Below are positions 1-37,631 of a DNA stretch of 64,000 nucleotides, piece after piece; the stretch's first letter is position 1, and every line of letters starts with the position of its first letter. This DNA is from Syngnathus acus (taxonomy: Eukaryota > Chordata > Actinopteri > Syngnathiformes > Syngnathidae). The stretch spans positions 3,940,967 through 4,004,966 of the forward strand of contig NC_051091.1 of assembly GCF_901709675.1 (NCBI RefSeq), written 5' to 3'. Both the position numbers and the translations under genes were made by a program. The notes under the pieces were generated by a model. The model saw nothing but the letters and a program-made list of their open reading frames with translations. It did no database searches and was not told the origin of the DNA.

Positions 1-288
1 GGCGCACCTAAAAACCTCCAATTTTCTCAAAAGCCGACAGTGCGCCTTATAATTAGGTGCGCCTTATATATGGACCAATATTGAGCCACTACAGCAGGCG
101 TGTCCAAAGTCCGGCCCACGGGCCAAATGTATACATCTTATATATGGACAAAGTTTTAAAATGGGCCATTCATTGAAGGTGCGCCTTATAATCCAGTGCG
201 CCTTATATATGGACAAAGTTTTAAAATGGGCCATTCATTGAAGGTGCGCCTTATAATCCGGTGCGCCTTATAGTGTGGAAAATACGGT
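1..288. repeat. Palindromic MITE-like repeat, internally rearranged, left end outside window
   Basis: The segment is built from repeats of the motif GTGCGCCTTATA and ends in TAGTGTGGAAAATACGGTA. A block containing ATATATGGACAAAG and GGGCCATTCATTGAAGG occurs twice with a 65-bp period (near 143 and 208), so part of the element has been tandemly duplicated. A different repeat fragment beginning GTGTCCAAAGTCCGGCCC sits at about 103-127. The terminal sequence resembles the inverted repeats of the MITE at 56981-57148, where GCGACTTATAGTCCG ends in ACGGTA, suggesting related families. No coding capacity is seen. Confidence 0.7.
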
Positions 289-1889
289 AAATGATCACCA
301 ATACAATTTCAACTGTAAAAAAATAAAATGGCATAGTGGGTAGCGCATCCAATAAAAACAAAATAGCAGCACTCGGAGCTGATCCAGTGAGTTGTGGCAA
401 GGGCTCATTAGGGCTCACGCGAGGCGCGGTGTTACTATGACTCATAAAACAAAACATGGCCACAGCTGTGGACGTCGCTTGTGTATACAGTCATGTTGTG
501 CAAGAAGGTGCTTGGTGCACTGAGTTCTCCTCAAATAGTCCGACACTTGTTGCCCATCAAAGAGTGGAGCGTACACCGAGGGCCAATTGTTACTCATCTG
601 TCAAATTTCGATGTATCCAGTCAGAATATCTACAAAGTTAGTCACAGAATGACTTCTGTAGCGCAAATAGTGATTCAGGGCTTGAATACAAATGGGATCT
701 TTAGGATGACCACCACATTCGTATTTTATACCTAAACCACTATTTACTGCTCATGAGTCAAGCTTGTACAATGAGTAGGAATATTCTTACCGCTAATCAA
801 TGTTGAATGAATTCGTAATGTGATTAATTTACATTTGAATGTACATATTCCGAATACACGTAGTGATGGAAAATGACATTTATCATCTACTATATTTTAA
901 ATTCAAGTTATAAGACACATCCCATATTTTTGCCAAGCACTCATCTGTACTGTAATATCTAAACAAATGTTCCTCACTTTTATTTTGCATATTTCCAGAC
1001 TCAAGTACTGCCAAGTGACGCTTATCTATTCCCCGTGCAAAATAATCAGACATCCCACGAGGTTTGAATTCATCTGTGTTGCATCATGCCCCGGCATCTG
1101 GGACCATTTGTTTGTGGCATTTGAAGCTTTCCGAGGAGCGGATGGAACCTGAGAGCCTCTTCTATTCCCATGAGTTCAGGATGTGCATCATCTCCCCTGG
1201 TCCACCACGGACTCACGCACGTCGCTGTCCACAAACTACAGCAGATGTTATTGAGTGTGCGTTTGTAAATATTTATTTTGGGGAGCCGTCATTGGATGGA
1301 GGCGCTCGGTCGATGGGGTTGCAGACAGATCCGCAAATATTGTTCTTTACATTCAAATGCGTGTTTACACAAAGACTCCCCATTGCCCTTGAAAATTTCA
1401 TAAAGGAAGAGGGCGAAATGCCCTTCTGATGTAGTATGAAGTAAATTCTGATGTCTCGGGAGAGATGAGCAAAAACATTTTTTTTTTAAATTTAGCTCAA
1501 AGATCCCTTTTTCCTAATGAAGATTAAACAGGCATGCTGAAGCTAGTCTGCTTGGATGCGAATCATTACCACAGCTAATTACTAGATAAATCAGCCAAAA
1601 GGCCTATCTTCAAGGCATTTGATCTCCAAACTGATGGAAGATTAGGATGAAAATCATCTCGTGTTTGGATACATTGTTATGTGCTGTTCTTTTTTGTGTT
1701 CACACAGTGTAGATGTGATATCAAATGTGTAGATGTGATATCAAACGTGTCTCGAATAAGCAATAACGTAACGAGTGATCCAGGATCTTTATTGGTTCCG
1801 AGACGTAACCAAAATACATCCAAATTTTAGGCCGCACCTTTTTATTATGGTTAAGCTAATATTTTATTTCAAGGGTCCTGACAAAAAAA
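289..1889. other. Intergenic, no gene recognised
   Basis: Only short open frames without recognisable domains are present on either strand. The longest plus-strand frame (1064-1429, 121 codons) has no known motif and no splice or promoter context. I see nothing else here. Confidence 0.6.
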
Positions 1890-1924
1890 CGTATTTATTT
1901 ATTTATTTATTTATTTATTTATTC

Positions 1925-2019
<95 letters not shown>

Positions 2020-2041
2020 TATTTATATATTTATTTATTCA
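1890..2041. repeat. Compound microsatellite (TTTA)n-(TTTC)n-(TTTA)n
   Basis: A short TTTA tract is followed by about 24 uninterrupted CTTT units and then another TTTA tract. The open frame read through it, with a FLSFFLSF-type product, is a repeat artefact. Confidence 0.95.
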
Positions 2042-2084
2042 TAGCCCCTCATAGATATACTCTGAAATGTTGTATTTAGTCTTA

Positions 2085-2195
2085 TCAGGCTGGTGTAGCA
2101 GTTCACTCGCCTGACATTAAGGACTGTTTTCCATCCGATAGGCTGCAGCTTCTCGTGACCCTGAACAGCAGAAAATAAAATGAATGGATGGTAGA
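2085..2195 (+). mobile_element. Decayed L2-type retrotransposon or related SINE 3' end
   Basis: The stretch contains the order GTTCACTCGCCTGACATT, a segment like GCAGCTTCTCGTGACCCTGAACAG, then an A-rich piece and ATGAATGGATGG. That is the usual 3' end of teleost L2-like elements with a TGGA tail. The copy is degraded and its limits are approximate. A better copy lies in opposite orientation at 37966-38219. Confidence 0.5.
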
Positions 2196-4058
2196 AGCTT
2201 GTAAGTTGCAAACACATTAATATTTCATTTGGTTTTCCATTCCCAGAAGTGTGTGGGCCAAACGTTCAAATATTCCATCCAGCCAACTTCTAATTCGCTT
2301 TAAAACATCGTTGACCCAAAGATGGCATGGATCGTTAGCTCACATGAAAGATCGGCAATTCATTAACCGGATTTTTATACAAGCATGTGTAGTGATCATC
2401 TGTGTCGTGATAACAGCCCATGTATGATCCAACATTTCTCATTAGCTCCATTCCCACAGCTGGAGGAATGGACCGAAAAAGATAGCCGGCGCTCACTTTA
2501 ATTGGTTCCTTTGGTACTCCACATTCGCTGCATGGAGCGCAGAGTTGGGCCTCAACATCGGGGCCTTGCTCTGCCATGCTGGGTTGGTGTATGTATGTGT
2601 GTGTGTGAGGGGGGGTATGGATTGTTCTTCTGTAATGATAAATTCCCTTTGTTGAAGCCAGTCAGTGAGGTCTGTAATAGTGGGTGTGGCTTCTCGCTGT
2701 GAAACGGCCTTTCTGTTTTTACATATACTAGAGAGTATCCACAAAACATGGCGCCATTTTTATTTCTTTTTGTGCAACGGCTGCCCTCCCAATCCTCGTG
2801 CCGTCTTCCATCTCTCTGCTCTGTGTTAGCACGCATATATTCTCACTGGAGTGACATGAGGAGAGCTTTATCGGTCAAAATGCAAGCCAAGCCTCTCCCT
2901 CTCGTGTTACACAGGATGGCGACTGCTCTGTCTGCGATGACCCAAGGGTGGATGCAAAGCTAAGCGTCAGGGGGGTTAAGTTCCAGTTATGGCCATTAGA
3001 AAACACTCGCTTCCTGTTTTATATGCTTTCTGGATCCATTTCAAATTGGGCTCCACTGAGTGATATTGTGTATGACTGACAACACATCTGATACGGGTGG
3101 CGCTGTTTGTCCAATCGGATTTCAGCCACTATTTGCTGCTATGCTGATCTCGTAATCAGTTGCGCTGACAACTAATCTGACCACAAAAATGACATCAGAG
3201 GCACATAATAAAATGCCTAAAGTCATGTCTCTTGTGTTTGTATGTGTACAAATATGGTTGAATAGAAAACTTGCGTAAGAGTAGTTGATGTATCATAGTT
3301 GACTCCGTATTATTAAATGAATAACACATTCTCAATCAAAATGGTCTTTACTCGATAATCCGCAAAGTGGCTTGCTATTTGTGAATAGGCCCAGAACCTC
3401 ATTCTTGGACCAAGATGCTTTCTGATCAAAAGCAGATGCGCAAAACAAATCAAGAGTCAACTCTAAAGATGACATTGTATGTGTCAAACCCCGTGTGGCC
3501 AGATGACTTGTGCATCTGATATAAATTAATAAATTCATCGGGAGATAACGGAGGGACTATGAAGTTACGTGAGTGTGTGACTTGCGAGGTCAAACAAAAT
3601 CCGCAAGGACGAGATAAGATTCATCCCATCCCTATTCTCCATCCTAGCACAACAAAAGCAGTCACTTGGTATTCCGCGCGGATAAATTGCGTGAAGACGT
3701 CGGGACCCACAGCAAGGAGGGGGTCGTTTTCATATCAGGCATGGCTTTACATCTGTCTGCCTTTTGTTTTGAAGTCCAGATGGAATCTTCACGCAGGCAG
3801 CTAGCCTTCAAGGCAATAAGGGCCGATAACAATGTTTGATGCCAGTTGTAACTGGGGACAGAATGCAAGTCTCCAGAGACAAGCGTGTAATTAACAGGCT
3901 ATCATAAGTCTAAACAATGTGAGGCCACATGGGAAACACGCTCAGATCGGAATGGTTCGATTTCACAGGCAAAGGAATCACAAATACTTTTGTTATGTGT
4001 TGACATTTTGGTGTCAAAATCTTGGACTGACTGATCATATAAAAGTCTGCTATCATGT

Positions 4059-4070
4059 TTAGGGTTAGGG
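4059..4070. repeat. Short interstitial telomere-type repeat
   Basis: Two tandem copies of TTAGGG, followed by TAAT. It is too short to be a telomere and may be a stray fragment of the AACCCTA-rich satellite found at 56431-60203. Confidence 0.5.
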
Positions 4071-5630
4071 TAATAGTTCAACCTCCAAATCCATCCAAAT
4101 CTGTGATTGCATTACATAAGTAATAATGACAAACTGCTACTAAAAGTTTTATGATGTCAAGATTTCAACTACTTTCTCAAATCGACTTTGAAATCTGGAA
4201 AAAAAGGACAAAAGGCCCCTTTATAATCGGTATTTCATTTTCCAAACTAAAATGAAACATTTCCAGATTGACTCACAGTTTGTCAAAGATACAAAAATGA
4301 TCATGCTGTTACTTTTAAAACGACTACAAACAAAAGTCTCCGACGAAACCAGCAGCCATGTGATCCCAGCGGCTTTCCTCCTCATCAGCGTGCGCTGGCA
4401 TCGCTCACACGTTGACATAATGCTTTAGTGAAGCATAAAGAAATCCCCAGCAATAAAGATATACTCAAAACACATGTTTGCCTTGTGCCTCTGGAGCCTT
4501 AATCACGTTCACTGACAGCATTACAAGACCCGTGTGAGGAGAACGCTGGCCAATATTCACTTTTCCTATTACTTAAAAAAAAAAAACTAATCCAGCAACT
4601 AAACGTTTTTTTTATTGAGTGTGAGTCAAAGCTGAAATTTCTTGTATCTGTGAATCGATGACCTTAAATGTGTGTCCATGTTTACAGAAACGTGCTGGAG
4701 GTCATCTTTCCAACCGCGCAGAGTGGACGTCACGCTGATTCCCCGACTGGCAAGAGGAAGAAAAGGACCAACTCATTTAAATGCTGAGGTAGGCCTTCCC
4801 CATCAGGGCAGCTTTTCCGCCAGCCCCGTCACTTGGGCCCAACCTTTTCTCCCACTTCACCTCTTGGAAAAAATTGGAACATCTACCTCAAAACATACAA
4901 TGCCCCAAACCTTCTTTTGTGGTGATCATGAATACAAAGTGTCTGTTTGTAGGACATCGGAACACTTTTTTATCTTCTTGTGCAAATTCTCTTCTACATC
5001 TGCTCTGGATTTCGGGAGAGTTGCAGGAAAACTAAATGCTTTGTTGAGCCTTGTCTGAAAATGTGTGTAGGACAATGAGGTGATTATTACTGCGCTGAAA
5101 TGCTCAGTGATGCCACGTTGCTCGAGTTGTTATCAAATGCCAGCATCTGTGAATCAGCTGCAGAACAGGTGCTTCATTCTTATCATTGACACACACGCAC
5201 GTACACACACACACTGCTGATGATTGAATGTTTGAGGTCAAAGTCATTTAATGACACTTCTTTGTACTGCTGACATTTTCGACTGTTGTTCCCACTAATT
5301 GGCAAATCACATGGACATCGGTTTCAGCGCAACCTTTGGAATATTTTGCTCTAGTTTGGTGTATTGTGAGGTATCAATAGTTTTAAAAGATCTTGAGTTT
5401 ACCGTGAGTAAAGTAGCTGAAATAAATGATCCCATATTTTGTATTTTTGCGAGCCTTCTACTGCATCATGTCAACACTTCCGATGGGAATAAATATTTGT
5501 TCATAGAGCCAATTAAATAGAAACTTGCAGTATTTAGGTTGTAGAGATACAGATGAAAAGTGCAACGGATTTATTTGACCATTTTTGTAGCCGCTCATAT
5601 GAAAGCTTGAAGCATCATCCTCAAACTCCG

Positions 5631-5644
5631 GTTACCATAGTAAC
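5631..5644. promoter_or_regulatory. X-box-like (RFX) palindrome
   Basis: GTTACCATAGTAAC matches the RFX X-box pattern of two inverted GTTNCC-type half sites separated by AT. It is one of six such sites in the window. Confidence 0.35.
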
Positions 5645-6867
5645 TTGACAATTAATATGAGCCTGATCTGAGAGGCAACATCAACATGGCTCGGATCCAA
5701 GACATAAAAAAAGGCGTGCCAGACTCACATCAGCCTCACCCGACCGCTGAACGCTCGCTTGGTCTAGACACTTCATGCTGGATTCTGACTGCAGCGTGGT
5801 CACCATGGATACGGCATGCTCAACGCCAATGTCTTTGCTATGTGAAGGCCATGCTGCCTCAAATGCAACTCGAAGCATCTGAAATAAAAGTGTTGACTCT
5901 TGGCCTGAAGATGAATTGCAATCTAGCGTTTTATTTAATTGTGATAAATATTCATTCACTTTTTTATTCATCATCCAAACCGGCAAAATGGTGATGATTT
6001 GACCTGGATAATTGATTGTTACAAAATGGCATGTTAGATGATAAGATTTTCCACATTTGCTTGTGAACACAACCCCCCCCCCCAAAAAAAAATGCAGTCC
6101 AACCTCAGGGTGACTTTAGAATTCAGAAGACAAACTTTTATCTGCCCTCTCCTCGCCTCTCTTTTATCATCTATTCTGTTTGTTTGGTTAGTCCCCGGGA
6201 GAGAAAGTGCTTGGATGGAGAAACTCATTTATTGCATCTCGCTGTCAGTCTCCATCAAATCATTATCCTCCTTTCCGACTCATCCAACCATTCTCAGGCT
6301 GTATTGGTTCAAAATATGACCTCTTGAAGATAGGACTAGATTTTGCTTTTGTTGTTGTTTTAAATCCCTTGAAAGCATTCAAACTAATTGCACCTCTTTT
6401 GAGTACTTCTGTAAATAATCCACCAGTAACCGACGGCGGCCACATTTTCTTGTCTATGGATTTCCGGCGTCTCGTCGATGCTTGTGATGTAAATATGGAC
6501 ACAGTGGGAAACCTCTCGGTTGAAGCTACAGGTAGCGTTCAACCGACAATGCGTGTGCGTGTTTGTGTGTGCGCATCCCAGGTGGGGGTCACGCATAAGA
6601 AAAAGGGAGCTTGAGCAAAGAGTGAGGGTCAAAGGGACAAAGAAGGAAATTCGTCAAGCAGGAGTCAAAAAGGCAGTTTGTTTCCGTGAACCCAATAACA
6701 ATGGCTGGGATTGTCAAGTATGTGAAACGATGACTATTAAGATAACTTTTAAGATGATGGTCTTTTTTTTTTTTAAAGCCTTGGTCATTTAAAAAAGCCT
6801 TACTACTGCATGGTCCTTTTTTTATATATATATATATTTTTTTTTAAAAGACCTACTATGCATGGTC

Positions 6868-6891
6868 AACCCTAACCCTAGTTTGAAACCC
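6868..6891. repeat. Solitary fragment of AACCCTA satellite
   Basis: Twenty-four consecutive bases, from AACCCTAACCCTAG to TTTGAAACCC, are identical to a segment that recurs in the satellite monomers at 56431-60203 (for example near 58310). The flanks are unrelated to the satellite. Confidence 0.55.
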
Positions 6892-9089
6892 AACTTCAAA
6901 ATCCCACCTTCTGTCTTCTGACTGGCCGAAATGACAATAACAATAATAAACCTGTGGGGGAGGGGAGGGGGGGGGCGTCAGCATTTGAGAACAGAGGGCT
7001 ATTGAGAATCTAAGTGTACTTCCTCCAGGGCTGATGTCGGTGCTTGTGATTTTGCACAGCTTGAGAATATTTACCTTTCACACAGTGTCAACACCGATTC
7101 AGCGCCGAGGAGGGTCAAAATGAAGTCACCTGCTTCTCAAAATATCCATTATATTGTGCCCAATATATTCATAATTTAAAATGACATGGCATGCGTACAC
7201 ACGCATACCAACTGTAGCACGAGTTTGTTTGTACAGCTTGTTCAAGACACTATATGGTCCGATTTCCCTTACTCATTCGATGTGCGAAAAGTGGAAGGAA
7301 ATCAAAAGCCGTTTCCTTCACGTCGACTGTCGTGGCTCGCAGTTCCCTCGTGTTCGCGGTCTGCGGGTGGGTACAGACTTGCAGTCAGCCTGCAAAAGTG
7401 AATGAAGCCCAACCAGTTGCCAAGAATAACAGAAGAAACTGCTACTCAAAGGCACCAAGCACACTCTAGACGTAAATGTCGGTGGTCCAAGCGTGCTCGA
7501 CGGCAAGGAGTGGCTCACTCGATTCTGAGTGATCACTCAGCCAGACGTCTTTAACCTCACCTTCAACCATCCCTTTCTAGGTTATTTGTTCTTTCACTCG
7601 TTAAAATAGCTCAACATTGTCAATCTTTGAATTAGACAGGGAAGAAATTATGATTCAAATACTTCCACTAACTCCTCTTTCCTACGTAGATTAGAAAAGT
7701 TTCTCGTATTGAAGTCATGGACTCGTGTTTTGCAGTGGTCGAGATATGCCGCTTCTTTTCTCATTTAAATGCTAATAACTTTGAGGACATTGCGCCTCTG
7801 AGTGAAGGTGAAACACCATATTGGACGTTTTGAGTCATTTCAATTGCCATGACTGTGCTCGCGCTGGAATGCGGAGGGTGGTCGGCCCATACAGTATGCT
7901 CTCCAACGACTACTCGAATATAATCTGCAACCCAGCACGTTTTAGCACAGTGCAAATAAACAATCAGCTTTTACTGAACTTTTCCGCCTCAAAAACATTC
8001 TGTCAGTGATCTCTTGAAGCCCGTAATAATCCGAAATGTTGATTTACCACCTGCCATTCGTAGACGCCCCGCAGGCAGAGTCCCTTAGAAATCACAGCTC
8101 CCATCTCAGCAGGAATGTGCGTTTCTCGACGTAACTTTAAAACAATTTCATACACGATGTCAACGGTAGGGGTGAAACATGCACTGGCAAGATTTTGATC
8201 AAAAATATTATGGTGCAAGCCCACTTAAGAGCATGGAGTGTTTGGGGTGATGTACACAGCTCACCTTCAATTCGCATCAAGCAGAACGTGCCTGCAAGTG
8301 TCGATGCGCTGCCAAGGCTGACAGTTGACACTTTGGATCCTTTCACGGGGCTTGAATAGATGCAAAAAGTGGAATGACTTGGCTTTGTGCAATCTAAAGG
8401 TCTTTGCCTCTGGAGGATTCAACTATTTATCTCAAATAGAAAAGTTGTCCAGAATGTGCATGATGTCTTCTGGCAGGAACTGGACTGATTCCTTTTTGGG
8501 CCAAGTCGCTTGGAAAAACATTCTTCTTCTATGCTGGGTCAGTTTGAAGATTGAGGACTTTGGAGCCAACATCCTGCCTCCATATGGAAGAAAGGATGAA
8601 CAGGACAGCTCCCTTTGACCCCATTGAGGTGACAGCTGAACACCAGACAAACTTTTTTCCCCCACCTCAAATGGGCTTGATGGTGAATCAGCTGCATATT
8701 AAAGAACCAGGTTGAACTAGAATTAGGTGCATGTAATCTGAACGGAAGAGGGCATAGAATGGATTGTGATTAAAAAGAGGACAATCTACGTGAGCAGATG
8801 TTCAATCATTGTACGAATAAAAGAACAAATTAAACTTTTTATCATCACTTTCAGGTTGGCATCTACATGAATAACATTCCTTGCCCTTTTCTTACCAACA
8901 AGTAACCCAGATAAGGCTTTAAATTTGTGATCATTTCAAGTGGCATTCATGACATTGTCTGTGCTCTCATTCAGTCAAATGGATTTATAATAATGTCACG
9001 CTGTGATAACCTTTTAAAAATACAGACTGTCATTTAAATTCCTTTAGTTGGGGAAGATTTATTTGATAAATGAGTCAATTGAGAAATGC

Positions 9090-9613
9090 TTCTCCGAAGT
9101 GCCGCGTACAGTATCCTCCGCTCCGCGGCCGGTTGGGCGAAGGGGCGGGCGGCTCGCCTCGGCGTTGCCCGCCCCCGTGGGTGTGTTCAGCACAAGTCGT
9201 CCGGCCTCCGCATCCACCTGCTCCCACCCTGCTTCTGCCTCTCGCCAGTCAGGAGCGGCCAACTTTTAGCCAGCGACGAGCCCACGCTGCGTGTCTGGCT
9301 GGACCTCTTCCACCTCGGGGACTTAGAGATGTTGCTTGCGCTGCTCGCCTTTCGTGCACCGACTGTCAAGGCTCAAATGAACATTTTGAATTTCTTTCTT
9401 TTATTCTCGTGCTGATATAGCGGTGAGCGAGCGCGCACAGGTACACTGCTGCTTCTGAACAAGGACCGTTCAGAATCAGCACCGGGATTTAAATATTTTT
9501 GAGCTCAACTTGGACGCAAAAGTGATCGATATTGGATTTTTTTTCTTTTTCTTTAATTACTGTCCAGAATGCCTCTGAAGTTTGGTCTTTAATTTAGACG
9601 CTTTGACAGCCAG
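9090..9613 (+). promoter_or_regulatory. sema3f: sema3f promoter region and noncoding first exon
   Basis: A GC- and CpG-rich stretch (about 9110-9440), in contrast to the AT-rich surroundings, is followed by a strong splice donor: CAG ends at 9613 and GTAAGTG begins at 9614. The next plausible acceptor in the same direction lies just upstream of the sema3f start codon, for example CCTGCAG ending at 10997. I infer that this is the promoter and 5' UTR exon of sema3f. The transcription start cannot be placed; frames through the GC-rich part on both strands are composition artefacts. A long C run begins 79 bp after the donor. Confidence 0.6.
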
Positions 9614-9691
9614 GTAAGTGATTTCCTTATTGTTTTGTTTTTCCTCTCAGCATGCTATTTTGACTACACCTGCAATGTAGATTCAAAAATC

Positions 9692-9692
<1 letters not shown>

Positions 9693-9724
<32 letters not shown>
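9693..9724. repeat. 32-base homopolymer C run
   Basis: An uninterrupted run of 32 C lies in the first sema3f intron, about 80 bp downstream of the noncoding exon's donor. Such a tract can form i-motif or G-quadruplex structures and is prone to length error in assemblies. Confidence 0.95.
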
Positions 9725-11066
9725 TATTTAAACGAAATCGTATTTCACTGTTGCTTTTTGCAGTTGAACTAATAGCTCAGCAGTCTGTTTACTGTTCTGT
9801 TGACCATGTGTAGCCAAGACTGCCAATCTGTCACACACGTCTGAGTCTAGATCCCATTTTAGCAACACCTCATCTTTATTGTTTTCATTCTCATCCTATC
9901 AATTTTTTCAATGTGAATGTAGAGATATTCCTCAGTAACTGGAGAGATTGATTTGTTCATAATGTTGCTGCATGCATTTATAATTCCTTACATGGCCGAA
10001 AGGTTTTGTTTTCAGATAATGCCAAAATTATACTTATGGTGAATGCATTCAAATATGTAAAATACTAAGTGGGAGTAGATGTGCTTAATTTATTTTTTTT
10101 ACACAGAAAATAGATTCTTCTGAATAGAGTCGACCTTCTACTCTCCTCGTTGTCATTTGCTCGCAGTGCCTTGTTTGATTTCATTTGCTGGTGTGAAGGA
10201 CTTGGCTCCTGTCTCAGAATAAACAGCTGGCTGGTTAACAAATGGTCTGTAAAGAGCAGAGGTTTAAACAGCTGCTTTTGCTCACAAAGCCACTATGGCA
10301 AAGCAATTTGGGAGCCGTTTTGTCTTTGCCTGCTTTTGAAATGGGGACACCAGGCAGGTCCACCTGTAAAGTGCGTCTGGCAGAAAGATTGGCGCGTAGT
10401 CATCATCGCAATTACCGTAACGTGTTCAGACACTTGGCGCAACATGTCTGGGAGGATTGTCTTTTCTTTTTTTTTTCTTAATTAATATTTTCTAAATTCA
10501 CCAGACATCACAGCTAAAAAATATTTCTCTGATGGCCATCATTAATTAACCAACTAAAAGATGTTTTTCCACACCCACTGTAATGTCAGTATGCAATATT
10601 TATTTTCAGTTATGCCATCCACACATTGTAGCGTCCCCAGGAAGCACATAAGTTACAACCGTAATTTGAATTCTTACTTTGGCAATATCTTATCCGATAG
10701 GAATGTGGTTTTATTTGCGGCGATGGAAACCACACAGACACACACACTAAATATGTACCAAATGGAAATGGGTAGCAAATCTCCAAAAGCTTGGCTCGGT
10801 TCCATCGGCATTCATTGACTTTGAGAGGGATCCAGTTTAAGTTCAGGGCTGCGTTTCCACAACCCGCAGGGATGAGCCCCCTGGGAGCCACTCAGTTGAC
10901 TTTTCACATCACTTCATAAACAAAAGCAGCGAAAGAATCTGGCAGATTTATAATGTGCAGTTTTTTTTCCCTGATGGACTCAATTTTGTTCCTGCAGATT
11001 GTTTTTCTTTCTTCTTTTTTGGGGGGGTTAAATCACTGATTGTGTGCTACTGGAAGTGGATCGGCC

Positions 11067-35671
<24,605 letters not shown>

Positions 35672-37325
35672 GGAGGCCATTTATGTCCCAAACACCTTCC
35701 TCGACCACCTTCCCCACCCTCAAAACTGGGAGGGACTCATTGAGTGAAGCAACAAGATGAAAAATATATACACAAACCAGAAAAAGAGGCTTAGACACCC
35801 CCCCCAACATCCATCGTTTCAAAGCGTATGCTACTTCAGTATTTATTGTAGGTTGTATATAGTAGGCCTGTCATTCTGTGGATTTATTTGTACTTAAAAG
35901 AAAACAGGCTCTTGTGTATAGGTAACTTTGGGGCAAATCTTGTTGTTGTTCAATTTATTGTCGCTGTTACTGTCATTACAACGCTCGTCTGTCACATGAC
36001 ATTGGAGACACTTTGTGCTATGGAGTGTGTGAGCTGCAGGGAGCCCAGCTATGAAGCTCTTCATGTGACAGGGGAAAAAAAGGAATTGCTCATAAGAGGT
36101 GACGGGATCGCTGTTGTTTCTTGGCGCGGTATTGCAGAAACGCCTGGCGCACAACCCCGACATGGATGCATGTGGACTGACACTTAGGGGACCATGGACA
36201 TGAAGAATAGGAACAGTTCCTCACTCTGTAATATTCACACTGTTTTAACCAGAAGATAAGAAAAAAAAATGTCTTCTTTTTATCAAATGTATTCTGCTGC
36301 GAGTTACCCTTACGTGAACGTTACAGTGGACAAAAATAGATGATGCAATGGTGGGGCTTTATCAAATGCAAATTTCCTATATATTGAGACTGCGGTGCAA
36401 TAAAAAGTCAAGGTTTTGTATAAAGGGCATTCTTTTAGTTTTAAGGGCCAAATGCAACAAGCACACTTGTAGACATCTGTGAATAATGTAAAAAAAAAAA
36501 AAAAAAAAAAAGGTTTAGGTTGGCAATAGGTTCATAGAACTTTTGTTCTTCTGACATCTGTGTTAGGAAAGGAGATTTCCATTTACTGTATACACAACTG
36601 AGCATTGTAACAATGTTGTGACACTAACCAAATATTGGGAAGCTGGCTTTCTTTGTGTGCATGAAAATGTATTTGTACTGCGTTTCTAATAAGGTGTATG
36701 TGTGGTCTGTTTTGTTTTCCTGTTCCTACCTTAAGGGATCAATAATAGGCTTTGTGAATAATTGCTAGCACAACAAGGGTAAATCTGAATGTGCTGCAGC
36801 TCCAAACAAACTGAAATAATCATTTGTAACTGGACATTCAACATTTTTTGGTATGTTTTAAAATGACTTTACTGTATAGTACCATTTATTTGTACTCTCC
36901 ATGTAAATGACTGAGTTAATATACAGTAAATGGTTGTGACAGTCCTGAAGTAATTAAAAACAAATGTTTACAAACTAAAGAAAGATTTATTTAATTTAGA
37001 CAAATTAGGCCTTTAACACTCTTGTCACTTGTAGCTCAAGAAAAATACTCAAGCAAAAATGCAAAAAAAGTTTGTCTTTAGGTTCTGCATTATTTTTGCT
37101 ATATCAGATTTAGAAAAACTAAGCTAAACAAAATGAGGGGACGTTACGTACTGACCTAAATGTGCAAATTACTTGTACCATCCCACTCCATTGTTGTTGC
37201 CAACTAATAAATTAAAGCTCTATATTTTATAAGAATGGAATGCTTTCCCCACTCATTGTGATGAACTTGATCCTGGATGTTTTCTATGTTCTGCCCTGAA
37301 TAAAGTTGTATCTGTTCAAGTGTTA
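35672..37325 (+). other. sema3f: sema3f 3' untranslated region
   Basis: AT-rich sequence follows the stop codon, with polyadenylation signals AATAAA at 36399-36404 and 37299-37304. The second, followed by a T/G-rich stretch, is taken as the distal end. A run of about 22 A at 36490-36511 is genomic. Exact ends are inferred. Confidence 0.6.
37299..37304 (+). terminator. sema3f: Distal polyadenylation signal of sema3f
   Basis: AATAAA is followed within 15-25 bases by GTTGTATCTGTTCAAGTG. A proximal signal lies at 36399. Confidence 0.55.
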
Positions 37326-37631
37326 AGAATGCATATTTGTGTAAAATACTCCTCACATTTGCAGATAAATAACCCGCTTACTTGTCTCATCTTTACGCCG
37401 TTGCTGTTATTGAATAATAGGACCTGCTATGATAAGGGATCAAATCTTGTGTGATTAAATGTTTCCCCAGTCGAGCCCGCAAACCTTGCAAAAACAGAGT
37501 AAGACTTTATTTTGGAATTTTTTAAAAATAATGGGCGATTCTCTCCCAATTACATCCGCCGGTTCAGGTGAAGACGCTCGTCTCGGTCACGTGACATGTC
37601 ACCTCAGTCGAGCCAGGTAAGCCTAGCAAAA

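Larger units (their letters stand above)
2200..9050. other. Intergenic region upstream of sema3f
   Basis: No gene is recognised on either strand. Items seen are a short telomere-like TTAGGGTTAGGG at 4059-4070, an exon-like open segment at 4688-4788 (see findings), a CA-rich tract near 5191-5213, an X-box-like palindrome at 5631-5644, an AT tract near 6820-6845, a G-rich run near 6957-6975, and a 24-bp match to the window's satellite at 6868-6891. Distal regulatory elements of sema3f could lie here, but none can be proved from sequence alone. Confidence 0.5.

Noticed and set aside
1775-2044. 89-codon frame with a Phe/Leu/Ser-rich product
   Set aside because: It is a translation of the TTTA/TTTC microsatellite.
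5681-6085. 134-codon minus-strand frame and overlapping plus-strand frame
   Set aside because: Both strands are open over the same stretch without recognisable motifs; no support for either.
9048-9420. Several overlapping open frames on both strands
   Set aside because: They arise from the GC-rich promoter and 5' UTR region; no domain is seen and no frame is favoured.
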